From Bacteroidaceae bacterium (lineage in GTDB: Bacteria > Bacteroidota > Bacteroidia > Bacteroidales > Bacteroidaceae): 64,000 nt of DNA. Both the position numbers and the translations under genes were made by a program. Under the pieces are notes generated by a model that made no database searches, was not told the origin of the DNA, and was given only the letters and a program-made list of their open reading frames with translations. Positions 1 to 7,839 of this stretch are shown piece after piece. How positions within the stretch are numbered: the stretch's first letter is position 1; the number at the start of each line of letters is the position of its first letter. The stretch spans positions 34,539 through 98,538 of the forward strand of contig JAKSJD010000008.1 in assembly GCA_024398435.1 (NCBI GenBank). Direction: 5' to 3'.

Positions 1-828
1 AACCGTGAGAGTGCTTCACTCGACAAATATCTTCAGGAAATCGGTCGTGAAGAACTTATCACAGTTGAAGAAGAAGTGGAACTTGCAGCAAGAATCCGCA
101 AGGGCGACCGTCGCGCTTTGGAAAAACTTACCAAGGCAAATCTTCGCTTCGTAGTTTCCGTGGCAAAACAGTATCAGAACCAAGGATTGAGCCTTCCCGA
201 CTTGATTAACGAAGGAAATCTTGGATTAATTAAGGCCGCAGAGAAATTCGACGAAACACGAGGATTCAAATTCATCAGTTATGCAGTATGGTGGATCCGT
301 CAGTCAATCCTTCAGGCTCTCGCTGAGCAAGCCCGCATCGTACGTCTGCCTTTGAACCAGGTTGGTTCTATCAATAAGATAGGTAAGGCACTTGCAAAAT
401 TTGAGCAGGAAAACGAACGTCGTCCATCTCCAGAAGAGTTGGCCGCACTGCTCGACATACCAGTTGACAAGATTGGTGACACGCTGAAAGTACAAGGCCG
501 CCACATTTCTGTGGATGCTCCATTCGTAGAAGGTGAGGACAACAGTTTGCTCGATGTCCTTGTCAACGACGACAGCCCAATGGCCGACCGTACACTTGTC
601 AACGAATCATTATCGAAAGAAATCGACAGAGCTCTCGATACACTTTCTTTCCGTGAGAAGTCAATCGTTTGCATGTTCTTCGGAATCGGAACTCCGGAAA
701 AGACTCTTGAAGAGATTGGAGAAGAATTCGGGCTTACACGTGAGCGTGTACGTCAGATTAAGGAAAAGGCAATCCGCCGCCTCCGCCAGAATTCAAGAAG
801 CAAATTGCTCAAGTCATATCTTGGATAA
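1..828 (+). CDS. rpoD: RNA polymerase primary sigma factor RpoD (5' end outside window)
   Basis: Housekeeping sigma factor that directs RNA polymerase to promoters. The frame is open from base 1 ([17 protein letters not shown]...), so the start codon lies upstream; by comparison with Bacteroidetes RpoD about a dozen N-terminal residues are missing. Visible regions are 1.2/2.1 ([13 protein letters not shown]), the region 2 core with [15 protein letters not shown], region 3, and the region 4.2 helix-turn-helix [20 protein letters not shown] near the C terminus. The short form without region 1.1 is normal for this phylum. An internal GTG at 76 is in frame but cuts through conserved region 1.2 and is not the start. 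The next gene begins 57 bp after the stop. Confidence 0.96.
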   Translation, partial: NRESASLDKYLQEIGREELITVEEEVELAARIRKGDRRALEKLTKANLRFVVSVAKQYQNQGLSLPDLINEGNLGLIKAAEKFDETRGFKFISYAVWWIRQSILQALAEQARIVRLPLNQVGSINKIGKALAKFEQENERRPSPEELAALLDIPVDKIGDTLKVQGRHISVDAPFVEGEDNSLLDVLVNDDSPMADRTLVNESLSKEIDRALDTLSFREKSIVCMFFGIGTPEKTLEEIGEEFGLTRERVRQIKEKAIRRLRQNSRSKLLKSYLG

Positions 829-885
829 TTGCTTTAGGCTTCCACTGAATCTTCATTAGTGACGACTCTTATAGACATCAAGATT

Positions 886-1404
886 ATGAATAAAAACTTG
901 AAACACATATTGGGATTTGCAGCCGCATTCGTGCTTGCCATTTCGGCTTATGCTCAGGACTCGGATTCAGAGCGTTATACCGATAAGGACATTATCACAC
1001 GTCAGTTGGCTAAGAAAAACCAGGTAGAGAAAATCGATACGAGAAAGACGGAAACTTATGCAACTCCACTTTATATGTTTGGAGTGTCTGCTCAGTTTGG
1101 CGATACAGTCGTTTACGTAACCGAATTGCAGAAGATTGAAGATGCCCATCTCACTCGAAAGTATGACTACTTGGCCGGACGCGCAGATTATAGCTATCAG
1201 CTTGCATCTCATCTTGCCGACAATTACGGTGCAAAAGACCAGACCTCTTCAGTATTTTTCGATAAGAACGTTAAAAAACTGATGAAGAGATACTCGAAAG
1301 TCATGAATCGATACTTGAAGGACAATTCGGTAAGAGTCACTATCATCGGATTGGACCAGTTCAAATACAAAGTACCAGAAGACCTGAGTAATGTCGTTAT
1401 CTAA
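886..1404 (+). CDS. Small secreted protein of unknown family
   Basis: A 172-residue protein that I do not recognise. The ATG at 886 is preferred over an upstream in-frame GTG at 859 because it gives a clean Sec signal peptide (MNKNLKHILGFAAAFVLAISAYAQ). The mature part is mixed alpha/beta in appearance and rich in charged residues, with no cysteine pattern or catalytic motif that I can see. Its stop overlaps the start of the clostripain-like gene by 14 bp, so the two are almost certainly co-transcribed and possibly translationally coupled. It could be a periplasmic partner or substrate of the protease downstream, but this rests on position only. Confidence 0.75.
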   Translation: MNKNLKHILGFAAAFVLAISAYAQDSDSERYTDKDIITRQLAKKNQVEKIDTRKTETYATPLYMFGVSAQFGDTVVYVTELQKIEDAHLTRKYDYLAGRADYSYQLASHLADNYGAKDQTSSVFFDKNVKKLMKRYSKVMNRYLKDNSVRVTIIGLDQFKYKVPEDLSNVVI

Positions 1405-2629
1405 AAGAATCAACACGATCATAAGGAAGAGTTGCTGGATAGCCATCATGGTTTATTCAGCAACGCTTTGTTCTTGTAGTAAAGACAACGACGATGACAA
1501 GCCCGTAAGCAAGGGTAGAACCGTCCTCGTTTACATGGTTGCAGAGAATTCTCTCGGCTATGAAATGTTGGGCAGTGATATTCAGGAAATGCTTGTCAGC
1601 ATGAACCGCCTTAGCAAGGAAGATCGTTTGATTCTGTATGTTGACGACACTCAATTGCCACACTATTATTATCTCGACTGCACGAACAAAACATTTTCGT
1701 ATCGCAATCTTTCACCTGATTATCGATATAAGCAGGAAATGGATTCGACTTCGCCCGAAACTCTCGATGCCGTGATTCGGTTTGTTCGCAAGCAATTCCC
1801 TGCATCTTCGTATGGTTTGGTCATGTGGTCGCATGGAAATGGATGGGTAGGAGATAAGCAAGATGGTGTGAAGAATGTCAAGCGCAAGGCATTTGGAATT
1901 GACAATGGCCGAAATACAACAATGAATATCGGCAATCAGATGAAGATTGAGGACATGGCCAATGTGTTGAAGAAATATGCCGACTTTGAATACATCTTGT
2001 TTGATGCTTGTTTCATGCAGACAATAGAAGTGGCATACGAATTGAGAAATTGTGCCAAATATATTATTGGTTCGCCTGCTGAAATTCCAGGAGAAGGCGC
2101 TCCATATAATAATATAATGTGTGACTTGTTTGCCCGTCCTTTCAATCCAGAAGCATTGGTTCGTTCATATTTCGACTATTATGCCAATGGAAAGGATTAT
2201 GGCGTTTTGCTCTCGGCAATCAAGACAAGCGAACTCAATGGCTTTGCCGAGAAGATGAGGCAATATCTGTCAAAGTATTCATTTGCATCACAAGACTATT
2301 CATCTTGTCAGAACTATTACAGATATGATGAATGGAATTTCGATGGAGTGCTACAACGTCTTCCCGATTACTATGATATCAAGGCGATAATGAAGCAGAA
2401 TCTGTCGGATGCGGAAATGCAGGAATGGCAGATGGCTCTCGACAAGGTTGTTGTGGCAAGTTATGCTACTGACAGTTGGTACAGTGATTATGAGGGTGAT
2501 GATGTTTCGGTCGATAAGTCACAATTCAGTGGCCTCTCTATGTATCTGCCACTCGATAAATATAAATCAGAACAATTCTATAACGAATATTATAATACGC
2601 AATGGGCAAAACTCTACAATATAAAGTAG
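1391..2629 (+). CDS. Clostripain-like (C11 family) cysteine protease lipoprotein
   Basis: A 412-residue predicted lipoprotein: positively charged N terminus, hydrophobic segment and lipobox L26-C-S-C29, followed by an acidic linker typical of Bacteroidetes surface lipoproteins. The body matches family C11 (clostripain-like) of clan CD: it starts with RTVLVYMVAENSL, the catalytic histidine lies in MWSHGNGW (His148) and the nucleophile in FDACFMQ (Cys207), with the conserved EIPGEGAPYN stretch after it. C11 enzymes usually cut after Arg or Lys and many self-activate. The gene overlaps its upstream neighbour by 14 bp and the HPr-kinase-like gene downstream by 28 bp, so the protease belongs to the same unit as the kinase, peptidase and PqqD-like genes. 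The substrate is unknown. Confidence 0.9.
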   Translation: MSLSKRINTIIRKSCWIAIMVYSATLCSCSKDNDDDKPVSKGRTVLVYMVAENSLGYEMLGSDIQEMLVSMNRLSKEDRLILYVDDTQLPHYYYLDCTNKTFSYRNLSPDYRYKQEMDSTSPETLDAVIRFVRKQFPASSYGLVMWSHGNGWVGDKQDGVKNVKRKAFGIDNGRNTTMNIGNQMKIEDMANVLKKYADFEYILFDACFMQTIEVAYELRNCAKYIIGSPAEIPGEGAPYNNIMCDLFARPFNPEALVRSYFDYYANGKDYGVLLSAIKTSELNGFAEKMRQYLSKYSFASQDYSSCQNYYRYDEWNFDGVLQRLPDYYDIKAIMKQNLSDAEMQEWQMALDKVVVASYATDSWYSDYEGDDVSVDKSQFSGLSMYLPLDKYKSEQFYNEYYNTQWAKLYNIK

Positions 2630-3495
2630 CTCGACTTTCATTTCGAATTGTATGTTCGGGAGAAGACTATGAACGTCTGCTTCCTTCGTTCACACCTTTC
2701 AAGACTGAAGTTGATGACAGTGAGGTAATCTTTACCCTCAAGGTGGATGATGATTTCCGTCCTGAATATAAAGGCGATGAGATTGGACAGTTCGACTGTG
2801 GAGGCAACAACCATGGGGTGTATCAGTTGAAAGATGGTGGCTATCAGATTCTGGTCAGCGACTTCTATCAACGCAAATGCAGTCTTCTTCAATCGAATGC
2901 CGACTTTTCCGAAGCTGTTGTGGCTCTCAACGGAAACGACATGATGAGGGGTTTCGGCCTCAACAACTGCATCATGATGATGTATGCCTTCGCTTCTGCT
3001 GATAAGGACACGTTGCTCATGCATGCAAGTGTAATTCGTTACGAAGGCAAAGGCTATCTTTTCCTTGGAGTGAGTGGCACAGGAAAGAGTACTCATACTG
3101 CCAATTGGCAAAAGTATGTTGATGGTTGTGACTTGATGAACGACGATAATCCTGTGGTTCGGTTTGTTGACGGACAGGCTGTTGTCTTTGGAAGTCCTTG
3201 GAGCGGGAAGACTCCTTGCTACAGAAACATAGAGGCTCCTGTTGGTGGATTTGTTCAGTTGAAACAGGCTCCATTCAATAAGATTCGCAAGATGGAGGTG
3301 ATTGAAACCTTTGCATCCATATTGCCTTCATGCAGTGTGATGAAGTGGGACAAGAGGATTTATCTTGGAGTTTGTGACACGGTAAACAATGTGATGGAAC
3401 ATTCCAACACTTATCTATTGGAAAATCTTCCAGATGAGGCAGCTGTCAGAATGAGCTTCAATGCTCTGACGAAAGGCCAGATAGAGGGTGAATAA
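2602..3495 (+). CDS. HPr-kinase-like protein (HprK C-terminal-type P-loop kinase)
   Basis: A 297-residue soluble protein. The C-terminal half resembles the HPr kinase / PEP-carboxykinase P-loop fold: Walker A GVSGTGKST at residues 156-164, preceded by the typical LMHASVIRYEGKGYLFLG strand, and the acidic pair in MNDDNPV (Asp181-Asp182). The N-terminal half (about 1-130) is a separate domain seen in HprK-like proteins of peptide-modification clusters, not the N-terminal domain of canonical HprK. In some lasso-peptide clusters such kinases phosphorylate the precursor; that is family knowledge, not something shown here. It starts 28 bp inside the protease gene and is followed by a peptidase and a PqqD-like protein. 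No HPr or PTS gene is nearby, so a role in sugar control is unlikely. Confidence 0.82.
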   Translation: MGKTLQYKVARLSFRIVCSGEDYERLLPSFTPFKTEVDDSEVIFTLKVDDDFRPEYKGDEIGQFDCGGNNHGVYQLKDGGYQILVSDFYQRKCSLLQSNADFSEAVVALNGNDMMRGFGLNNCIMMMYAFASADKDTLLMHASVIRYEGKGYLFLGVSGTGKSTHTANWQKYVDGCDLMNDDNPVVRFVDGQAVVFGSPWSGKTPCYRNIEAPVGGFVQLKQAPFNKIRKMEVIETFASILPSCSVMKWDKRIYLGVCDTVNNVMEHSNTYLLENLPDEAAVRMSFNALTKGQIEGE

Positions 3496-3531
3496 ATTGT
3501 AAATAGTAAATCGTATAAATAGTAAATAACA

Positions 3532-4014
3532 TTGCAGACAATACAGTTCGATAATGCAGAATTCCTTCCTCACGTTTGTGAGTTGACAGAAGAGGGGCAT
3601 ACAGTCTCCATTCGAGCCAAGGGAAACTCAATGCGTCCATTCGTTGAAAGCGATAGGGATGTGGCTGTATTGTGTCATGCAGATAGCTATAAGGTGGGGG
3701 ATGTCGTGTTGGCAGAGATAGCCAAAGGTCATTATGTCCTTCATCGTATTGATGCCATAAAGGGAGATAAGGTCCGTCTTCGTGGGGATGGAAACCCTTA
3801 TCAGGTGGAATATTGCACCTTGAAAGATATTCGTGCCTTGACTTGTCAGTTTGTCCGAAAGGGCAAGACCTACAATCTTGATGGTAGGGTATGGAAGGTT
3901 TATAGCTGGTTTTGGGTAAGATTGTTGCCTGTTCGCAAATATCTTCTTGCCTTCTATCGATGGTTTTGGATGGGCGAAATGCCTGGAAAAGTGAAGAGAT
4001 TGCTTCGTAAATAG
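3532..4014 (+). CDS. S24/S26-type serine peptidase
   Basis: A 160-residue protein with the signal-peptidase/LexA fold signature: nucleophile in KGNSMRPF (Ser33), then YVLHRIDA (His71) and RLRGDGNP. His in place of the usual Lys base resembles the eukaryotic/archaeal type of signal peptidase (S26B) rather than bacterial Lep. There is no N-terminal membrane anchor; instead the last 40 residues (KVYSWFWVRLLPVRKYLLAFYRWFW) are hydrophobic and aromatic and may attach it to the membrane. An in-frame stop lies at 3523-3525 and no ATG precedes the catalytic motif, so the start is probably TTG at 3532. The gene lies 36 bp after the kinase and 48 bp before the PqqD-like gene. It may cleave a modified peptide or a leader, but the substrate is unknown. 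Confidence 0.8.
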   Translation: MQTIQFDNAEFLPHVCELTEEGHTVSIRAKGNSMRPFVESDRDVAVLCHADSYKVGDVVLAEIAKGHYVLHRIDAIKGDKVRLRGDGNPYQVEYCTLKDIRALTCQFVRKGKTYNLDGRVWKVYSWFWVRLLPVRKYLLAFYRWFWMGEMPGKVKRLLRK

Positions 4015-4062
4015 GCAGGAAAGTCAATAGTAATCAGAATAAAAACATATAAAGCAAAGAAT

Positions 4063-4332
4063 ATGAAAATTAAAGAAGGATTTGAACTCCGCAAGATTTG
4101 TGCAGAGAATATTGTGATTTCACATGGAGTGAGCAATATCAATTTCACGAAGGTTATTAGCCTCAATCAGTCGGCTGCCTTGATTTGGAACAAGGTGATT
4201 GGCCGTGATTTCACTCTCGACGATATGGTTGATATCATTCTCGAAGAGTATGAAGTTGACGAACCAACTGCTCGTGAGGATTGTCAGCAACTTCTTAAGG
4301 ATTGGACAGAAGTTGGTTTCATTGAGTTGTAA
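4063..4332 (+). CDS. PqqD-like peptide-recognition protein (RRE)
   Basis: An 89-residue stand-alone PqqD-family protein. The family signature is clear: a beta-strand start (FELRKICAENIVIS), then LNQSAALIWNKVIGRDFTLDDMVDIILEEYEVDEPTAREDCQQ broken over two helices, ending WTEVGFIEL. PqqD proteins bind the leader of a ribosomally made peptide and hand it to a modifying enzyme. Here the neighbours are a kinase-like protein and a peptidase instead of a radical SAM enzyme. No precursor peptide is obvious next to it. The gene is the last of the 886-4332 run and is followed by a terminator at 4354. Confidence 0.85.
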   Translation: MKIKEGFELRKICAENIVISHGVSNINFTKVISLNQSAALIWNKVIGRDFTLDDMVDIILEEYEVDEPTAREDCQQLLKDWTEVGFIEL

Positions 4333-4353
4333 TTGTCCTGTCATTCAAAGTAT

Positions 4354-4390
4354 AAGGGTTGACTTCATTGCGAAGCCAACCCTTTATTGT
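4354..4390. terminator. Bidirectional terminator between PqqD-like gene and outer-membrane barrel
   Basis: Inverted repeat AAGGGTTG-a-CTTC / GAAG-c-CAACCCTT with a 5-nt loop and one A/C mismatch, flanked by T-rich sequence on the plus strand and A residues that give U on the minus transcript. It lies between the convergent stops at 4332 and 4414. Confidence 0.75.
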
Positions 4391-4413
4391 TGTCAATATC
4401 AGTCGTTATTGAT

Positions 4414-4947
4414 TTAGAGTGCGAAATAGAGACCGAAGTTGATTGCAGAGTTGTCTACTCCGAATCCAAATTCGCTGTAAGTGTCTTCTACTGATGTGTA
4501 ACCGAGCTTACCAAGTTTTGTTACGAGACAAACCTTATCACTGAGAGCTACCTTTACACCTGGCTGAACACCTACATAGAAAGTAGATACAGAATCACCG
4601 CCTTTTGGCTTAGAAGCACCAATACCAACACCACCGTCAACAAAGAAAGATGCGATACCTGTCTTTGCAAATGTATAGCGAGCATAAGGTTCGATAGCAT
4701 AAGTTGTGAGGTTTGCGTCCTTAAGACCATTGAGGTTCTTTGTATTTGCGTATGAAAGAGCCACTGCGATATCCCAATTATCATTGAGTGAGTAACCTAT
4801 TTCAGGAGCAATCTTGATGTCTGTTTGTGATTCAAGTGGATTTTCGTAGTCTCTAATGTTCAAACCGAGTGAACCACCCATCCATGCCTGTGCGTTTGCT
4901 GTCAAAGCTGAAACTGCTACGAGAGCAGTGAGAATCAATTTCTTCAT
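4414..4947 (-). CDS. Small outer-membrane beta-barrel protein
   Basis: A 177-residue protein with a Sec signal peptide (MKKLILTALVAVSALTANAQ) followed by alternating hydrophobic/polar strands and glycine-rich turns (GGSLGLNIRDY, APEIGYSL, DGGVGIGA, FGFGVDNSAINFGLYFAL), the pattern of an eight-stranded OmpX/OmpA-like barrel. The C-terminal residue pattern, ending in an aromatic and leucine, fits insertion by the BAM complex. It is a single-gene unit with its own promoter at 5022-5029 and a shared terminator at 4354. Function cannot be inferred; such proteins are often abundant structural components. Confidence 0.85.
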   Translation of the reverse strand: MKKLILTALVAVSALTANAQAWMGGSLGLNIRDYENPLESQTDIKIAPEIGYSLNDNWDIAVALSYANTKNLNGLKDANLTTYAIEPYARYTFAKTGIASFFVDGGVGIGASKPKGGDSVSTFYVGVQPGVKVALSDKVCLVTKLGKLGYTSVEDTYSEFGFGVDNSAINFGLYFAL

Positions 4948-5021
4948 AATTTATTCAAATAGTTTATCTTTGCCTACTCTTTGTTGAGGTTTTCGGCACC
5001 CCCTCTGAATTAAATCGGCTG

Positions 5022-5029
5022 CAAAGGTA
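5022..5029 (-). promoter_or_regulatory. Bacteroidetes -7 box for the outer-membrane barrel gene
   Basis: On the minus strand this reads TACCTTTG followed by CAGC, matching TAnnTTTG. It lies 74 bp upstream of the ATG at 4947. I do not see a good TTTG -33 box. Confidence 0.6.
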
Positions 5030-5159
5030 AGTGTTTTTGTGATAGGTCGGTTCGTATATTTAGATTATTTAAGTTTTTGGCGATTTGTGTTTCTTTTTGT
5101 TAAAATAATGATTTTGTCGCACATCTTGCTCTAAAAGTCGGATTCTATACGGCAATTAA

Positions 5160-5247
5160 TTGTACTCAGGGTTTGGTACGATTGTACTTCGGGTTTGGTA
5201 CGATTGTACTCAACGTTTGGTACGATTGTACTCAACGTTTGGTACGA
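5160..5247. repeat. 22-bp tandem array A, four units
   Basis: Four head-to-tail 22-bp units at 5160, 5182, 5204 and 5226, each built as TTGTACT + variable 5 bases + GTTTGGTACGA. Units 3 and 4 are identical; units 1 and 2 differ only in the middle (CAGG and TCGG against CAAC). There are no spacers, so it is not a CRISPR. It lies between a minus-strand promoter and a terminator, outside any gene. Confidence 0.9.
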
Positions 5248-5321
5248 TTTATTATTATTGATGTTTGGGGTTTTGTTGCTTGATGTTTGATAAAAGTTCT
5301 GTATTGTTTTGATATTTATAT

Positions 5322-5356
5322 AAAAGAAGAAAGCCACTACATGAGCAGTGGCTTTC
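5322..5356 (-). terminator. Terminator of the receptor-lipoprotein operon
   Basis: Perfect 9-bp stem AAAGCCACT / AGTGGCTTT with an 8-nt loop, 25 bp downstream of the stop at 5381 in minus-strand terms. The minus transcript continues into a U-rich tract (TTCTTCTTTTAT). Confidence 0.8.
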
Positions 5357-5380
5357 AAACTTATATCTATCGATATGGGA

Positions 5381-7795
5381 TTAGTGACGCTTCTTCGCAC
5401 TTGAACTCTTTGTGAGTGTAACATCGTCGATGAGGACATTGCCACCTGGGTTCTTAGAGTTCATGATAACGAGGCAAAGGGTAGTGTTGCTGTCGATTGT
5501 AAACTCGTGTGTAACCTTTACCCATTCGTTTGCAGAAATGTCATTAGTGTATTCACCATAAACATAGCTGCCAACACTTCCATCGCTCTTTACTGGAACA
5601 TAACCAGGACGAACGCTTGCTGTTGCAGATTCTGCCTTTGCATAGAATGTCATTGTGTATGTGCCTGCTTCAAGATTGATTTCCTTGTAGCCAAGGCGCT
5701 TGTTTGCAGATGTTGTACCTGCTACACATACAGAATAGCTTCCGCTATGAGCATCTGTGCTTTGACTGAGTGTTGCATTACCAGCAGATGAAGCAGTCTT
5801 CCAGTTTTCAGGAGTCTTGCCATCTACCCATGTTTCGAAGCCACCGTTTTCGATGCTTGAAACTACTGGTTTGTCGTCATCGTTGTCACCACTATCATCG
5901 CCGCCATCATCGCCTTGACCACCTGTGCGACTTGTCCAATAGAGGTAACTGTTGTTCTGCTCTGTTTCTGGAGTGTTGATGTAGAGAGTAACCTTACCAT
6001 ATACGATAACTGTATCACCTACCTGAAGCTGGTTCTCAGATGTGAACTTGGTATTGTTGAGATACTTGCTGCGATATACATAGAAAGTGTTGTTGTCTTT
6101 TCCGTCATCACTTACATAATATGTAGCATTACCATATTGACCTGTATCGACTTCCTTAATCTTTGCAACAATTCCCTTGAAGTAGATTTCGTTTGAAGGA
6201 ATATTATTGCTGCTGAAGAGCTGAAGGAGCTTTGCTACATTGTAAGGGTCGTTTGCAGTACCGCTTCCCTTTGGAGTGCCGCCAGTTGTTCCTCCGTCGT
6301 CACCAGAATCGTCAGCTTTGCCAAGACGGCTTGAATAGTAGATTTGGCTGCCTTGAGTGATTTCACGGGTTTTACCATTGTAGAGAACTGCTGTACCATA
6401 AACGATAACTTCATCACCTTCTTGAAGCTGATCTTTTGAAGTAAACTTCGCTCCATTGAGTGAGTAACCACGATAAATCTCGAACTGACCGCTTGTGCTG
6501 CCATCGTCAGAGATATAATATGTAGCATTTCCAAATTGTTCTGTATTGAGATCATCAATCTGAGATACGATACCGTGAACATAAATCTTCTGAGATGGGA
6601 TTTTGTTTGCATCGAAGAGAGCCTGAAGTTCTGCTACAGAGAATGGATTGTCTTTTGTGCCTCCAGAGATTGTTGTGTCGTCACCACCTTCGCCTGCTAC
6701 ACCTTTACGAACGGCAATGCTCTTAACTTCCCATGTAGAACCACTCTTGTTGTCAGTGTTGTAGTAGAATGCGAGATAGATAGTCTGACCGATAAATTCC
6801 TCAGGAATCTGGATTTCTGTTTCTGCGAATGTAGCCCAATCTGTTCCTTCTGTATGGTTGTTGTTAAGAACCTTCCAACCAGCTGTAGGATTGTTTGGAT
6901 CGAATGATGAAGAAATGAGCAACTGCTGATTCTCGGCGCCCTTGTTGTAACGAAGAATATAACTATAGTCAACATATGCGCTGTCAACGTTAGCAAGAGA
7001 AATTGCAGGAGATACGAGATAATATGTACCTGCTGTTGTTACCTTTGACGCATTGTCATAACCAGTAGCCTTTGCTGTGCTGTAGTCATTTATCCATTCG
7101 CCTTCACCACTTGTTGTGTAGTTTGTGAATGGGAGGAGGCTGCTTGAGAATACTGCATTGAAGATAGCGTCTTCGTCTTCGGTTCCGTCACCGCCTTGGC
7201 CAGCTGCACCCTTAAGAACCTTGAAGTTCTTTACTTCCCAAGTAGAACTGCTTGTTTCACACTTGAAGTAGAAAGCGATACGTACTTTCTTGCCAATAAA
7301 TTCTTCAGGGACGTTAACGTCTGCCTGATAGAATGTGTTGTAGTCAACACCTTCTGTATGGTCGTTGAACAAAGTTTTCCAAGGTTGTTCTTCGACGTTG
7401 CCGAGGTTTGGCACAAAGTCTTCAGTAATCAAGAGAGCCTGATATTCCTTGCTGCGGTTGTAGCGAAGAACATAGTCATAAGTGATGTGAAGCAATGTAT
7501 CAATATTAGTCAAGTCGATTGTTTGGCTAATGAGATAAGCAGTACCATCAGTTGTTACCTTTGTTGCATTGTCATAACCAGTGGCTGTAGCACAGCTGTA
7601 AGAGTTTACCCAACTAACACCACCGTCGGTTGTGTAGTTAGCGAATTTGCCGAGAGAAGAGGCAAATGTCTCGCTGAAGATAGTTTCGCTATTACCGCCT
7701 TCGGTATATAGCTTGTATGGAGCAGGTACGTCTTCACAAGCTGTGAAGCCTAACATCAAAACTGCTGCACATAATAAAGAAATAACTTTTTTCAT
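5381..7795 (-). CDS. Large surface lipoprotein with paired choice-of-anchor-like and OB-fold domains
   Basis: An 804-residue lipoprotein (MKKVISLLCAAVLMLGFTAC, lipobox FTAC). Domain order: two tandem homologous beta-sandwich domains of the choice-of-anchor J type (about 35-205 and 208-375, both with an NYTT...ATGYDNA.KVTT core and LRYN), two tandem OB-fold-like domains (about 380-495 and 510-630, each with GNATYY.SDDG and QLQ.GD.VIVYG), an Asp/Gly-rich linker, and a C-terminal jelly-roll resembling a carbohydrate-binding module (SIENGGFETWVDGKTPENW..., about 655-800). OB domains of this kind occur in Bacteroidetes proteins linked to extracellular nucleases. It is third in an operon behind the TonB-dependent receptor. 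I infer a surface binding role for nucleic acid or another polymer. Confidence 0.85.
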   Translation of the reverse strand: MKKVISLLCAAVLMLGFTACEDVPAPYKLYTEGGNSETIFSETFASSLGKFANYTTDGGVSWVNSYSCATATGYDNATKVTTDGTAYLISQTIDLTNIDTLLHITYDYVLRYNRSKEYQALLITEDFVPNLGNVEEQPWKTLFNDHTEGVDYNTFYQADVNVPEEFIGKKVRIAFYFKCETSSSTWEVKNFKVLKGAAGQGGDGTEDEDAIFNAVFSSSLLPFTNYTTSGEGEWINDYSTAKATGYDNASKVTTAGTYYLVSPAISLANVDSAYVDYSYILRYNKGAENQQLLISSSFDPNNPTAGWKVLNNNHTEGTDWATFAETEIQIPEEFIGQTIYLAFYYNTDNKSGSTWEVKSIAVRKGVAGEGGDDTTISGGTKDNPFSVAELQALFDANKIPSQKIYVHGIVSQIDDLNTEQFGNATYYISDDGSTSGQFEIYRGYSLNGAKFTSKDQLQEGDEVIVYGTAVLYNGKTREITQGSQIYYSSRLGKADDSGDDGGTTGGTPKGSGTANDPYNVAKLLQLFSSNNIPSNEIYFKGIVAKIKEVDTGQYGNATYYVSDDGKDNNTFYVYRSKYLNNTKFTSENQLQVGDTVIVYGKVTLYINTPETEQNNSYLYWTSRTGGQGDDGGDDSGDNDDDKPVVSSIENGGFETWVDGKTPENWKTASSAGNATLSQSTDAHSGSYSVCVAGTTSANKRLGYKEINLEAGTYTMTFYAKAESATASVRPGYVPVKSDGSVGSYVYGEYTNDISANEWVKVTHEFTIDSNTTLCLVIMNSKNPGGNVLIDDVTLTKSSSAKKRH

Positions 7796-7839
7796 ATCTT
7801 TTTTGTTTTTGTTTATTTATCTATCTGAATGGTATCTTG

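Larger units (their letters stand above)
4948..5380. other. 433-bp intergenic region
   Basis: Holds the barrel promoter, a four-unit 22-bp tandem array (5160-5247) and a terminator for the minus-strand lipoprotein gene (5322-5356). The open frame running into it on the minus strand is only the translation of the tandem repeat. Confidence 0.7.

Noticed and set aside
2602-3495. Canonical HprK of carbon catabolite control
   Set aside because: The N-terminal domain is not that of HprK and no HPr or PTS gene is nearby; neighbours point to peptide processing.
5160-5247. CRISPR array
   Set aside because: Units are directly adjacent with no spacers, are too short, and no cas gene is in the window. 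The same holds for the arrays at 12914, 27321 and 61426.
5131-5445. 104-residue minus-strand open frame over the 22-bp array A
   Set aside because: Its repetitive protein is only the translation of the tandem repeat, and it runs into the terminator and the lipoprotein gene.
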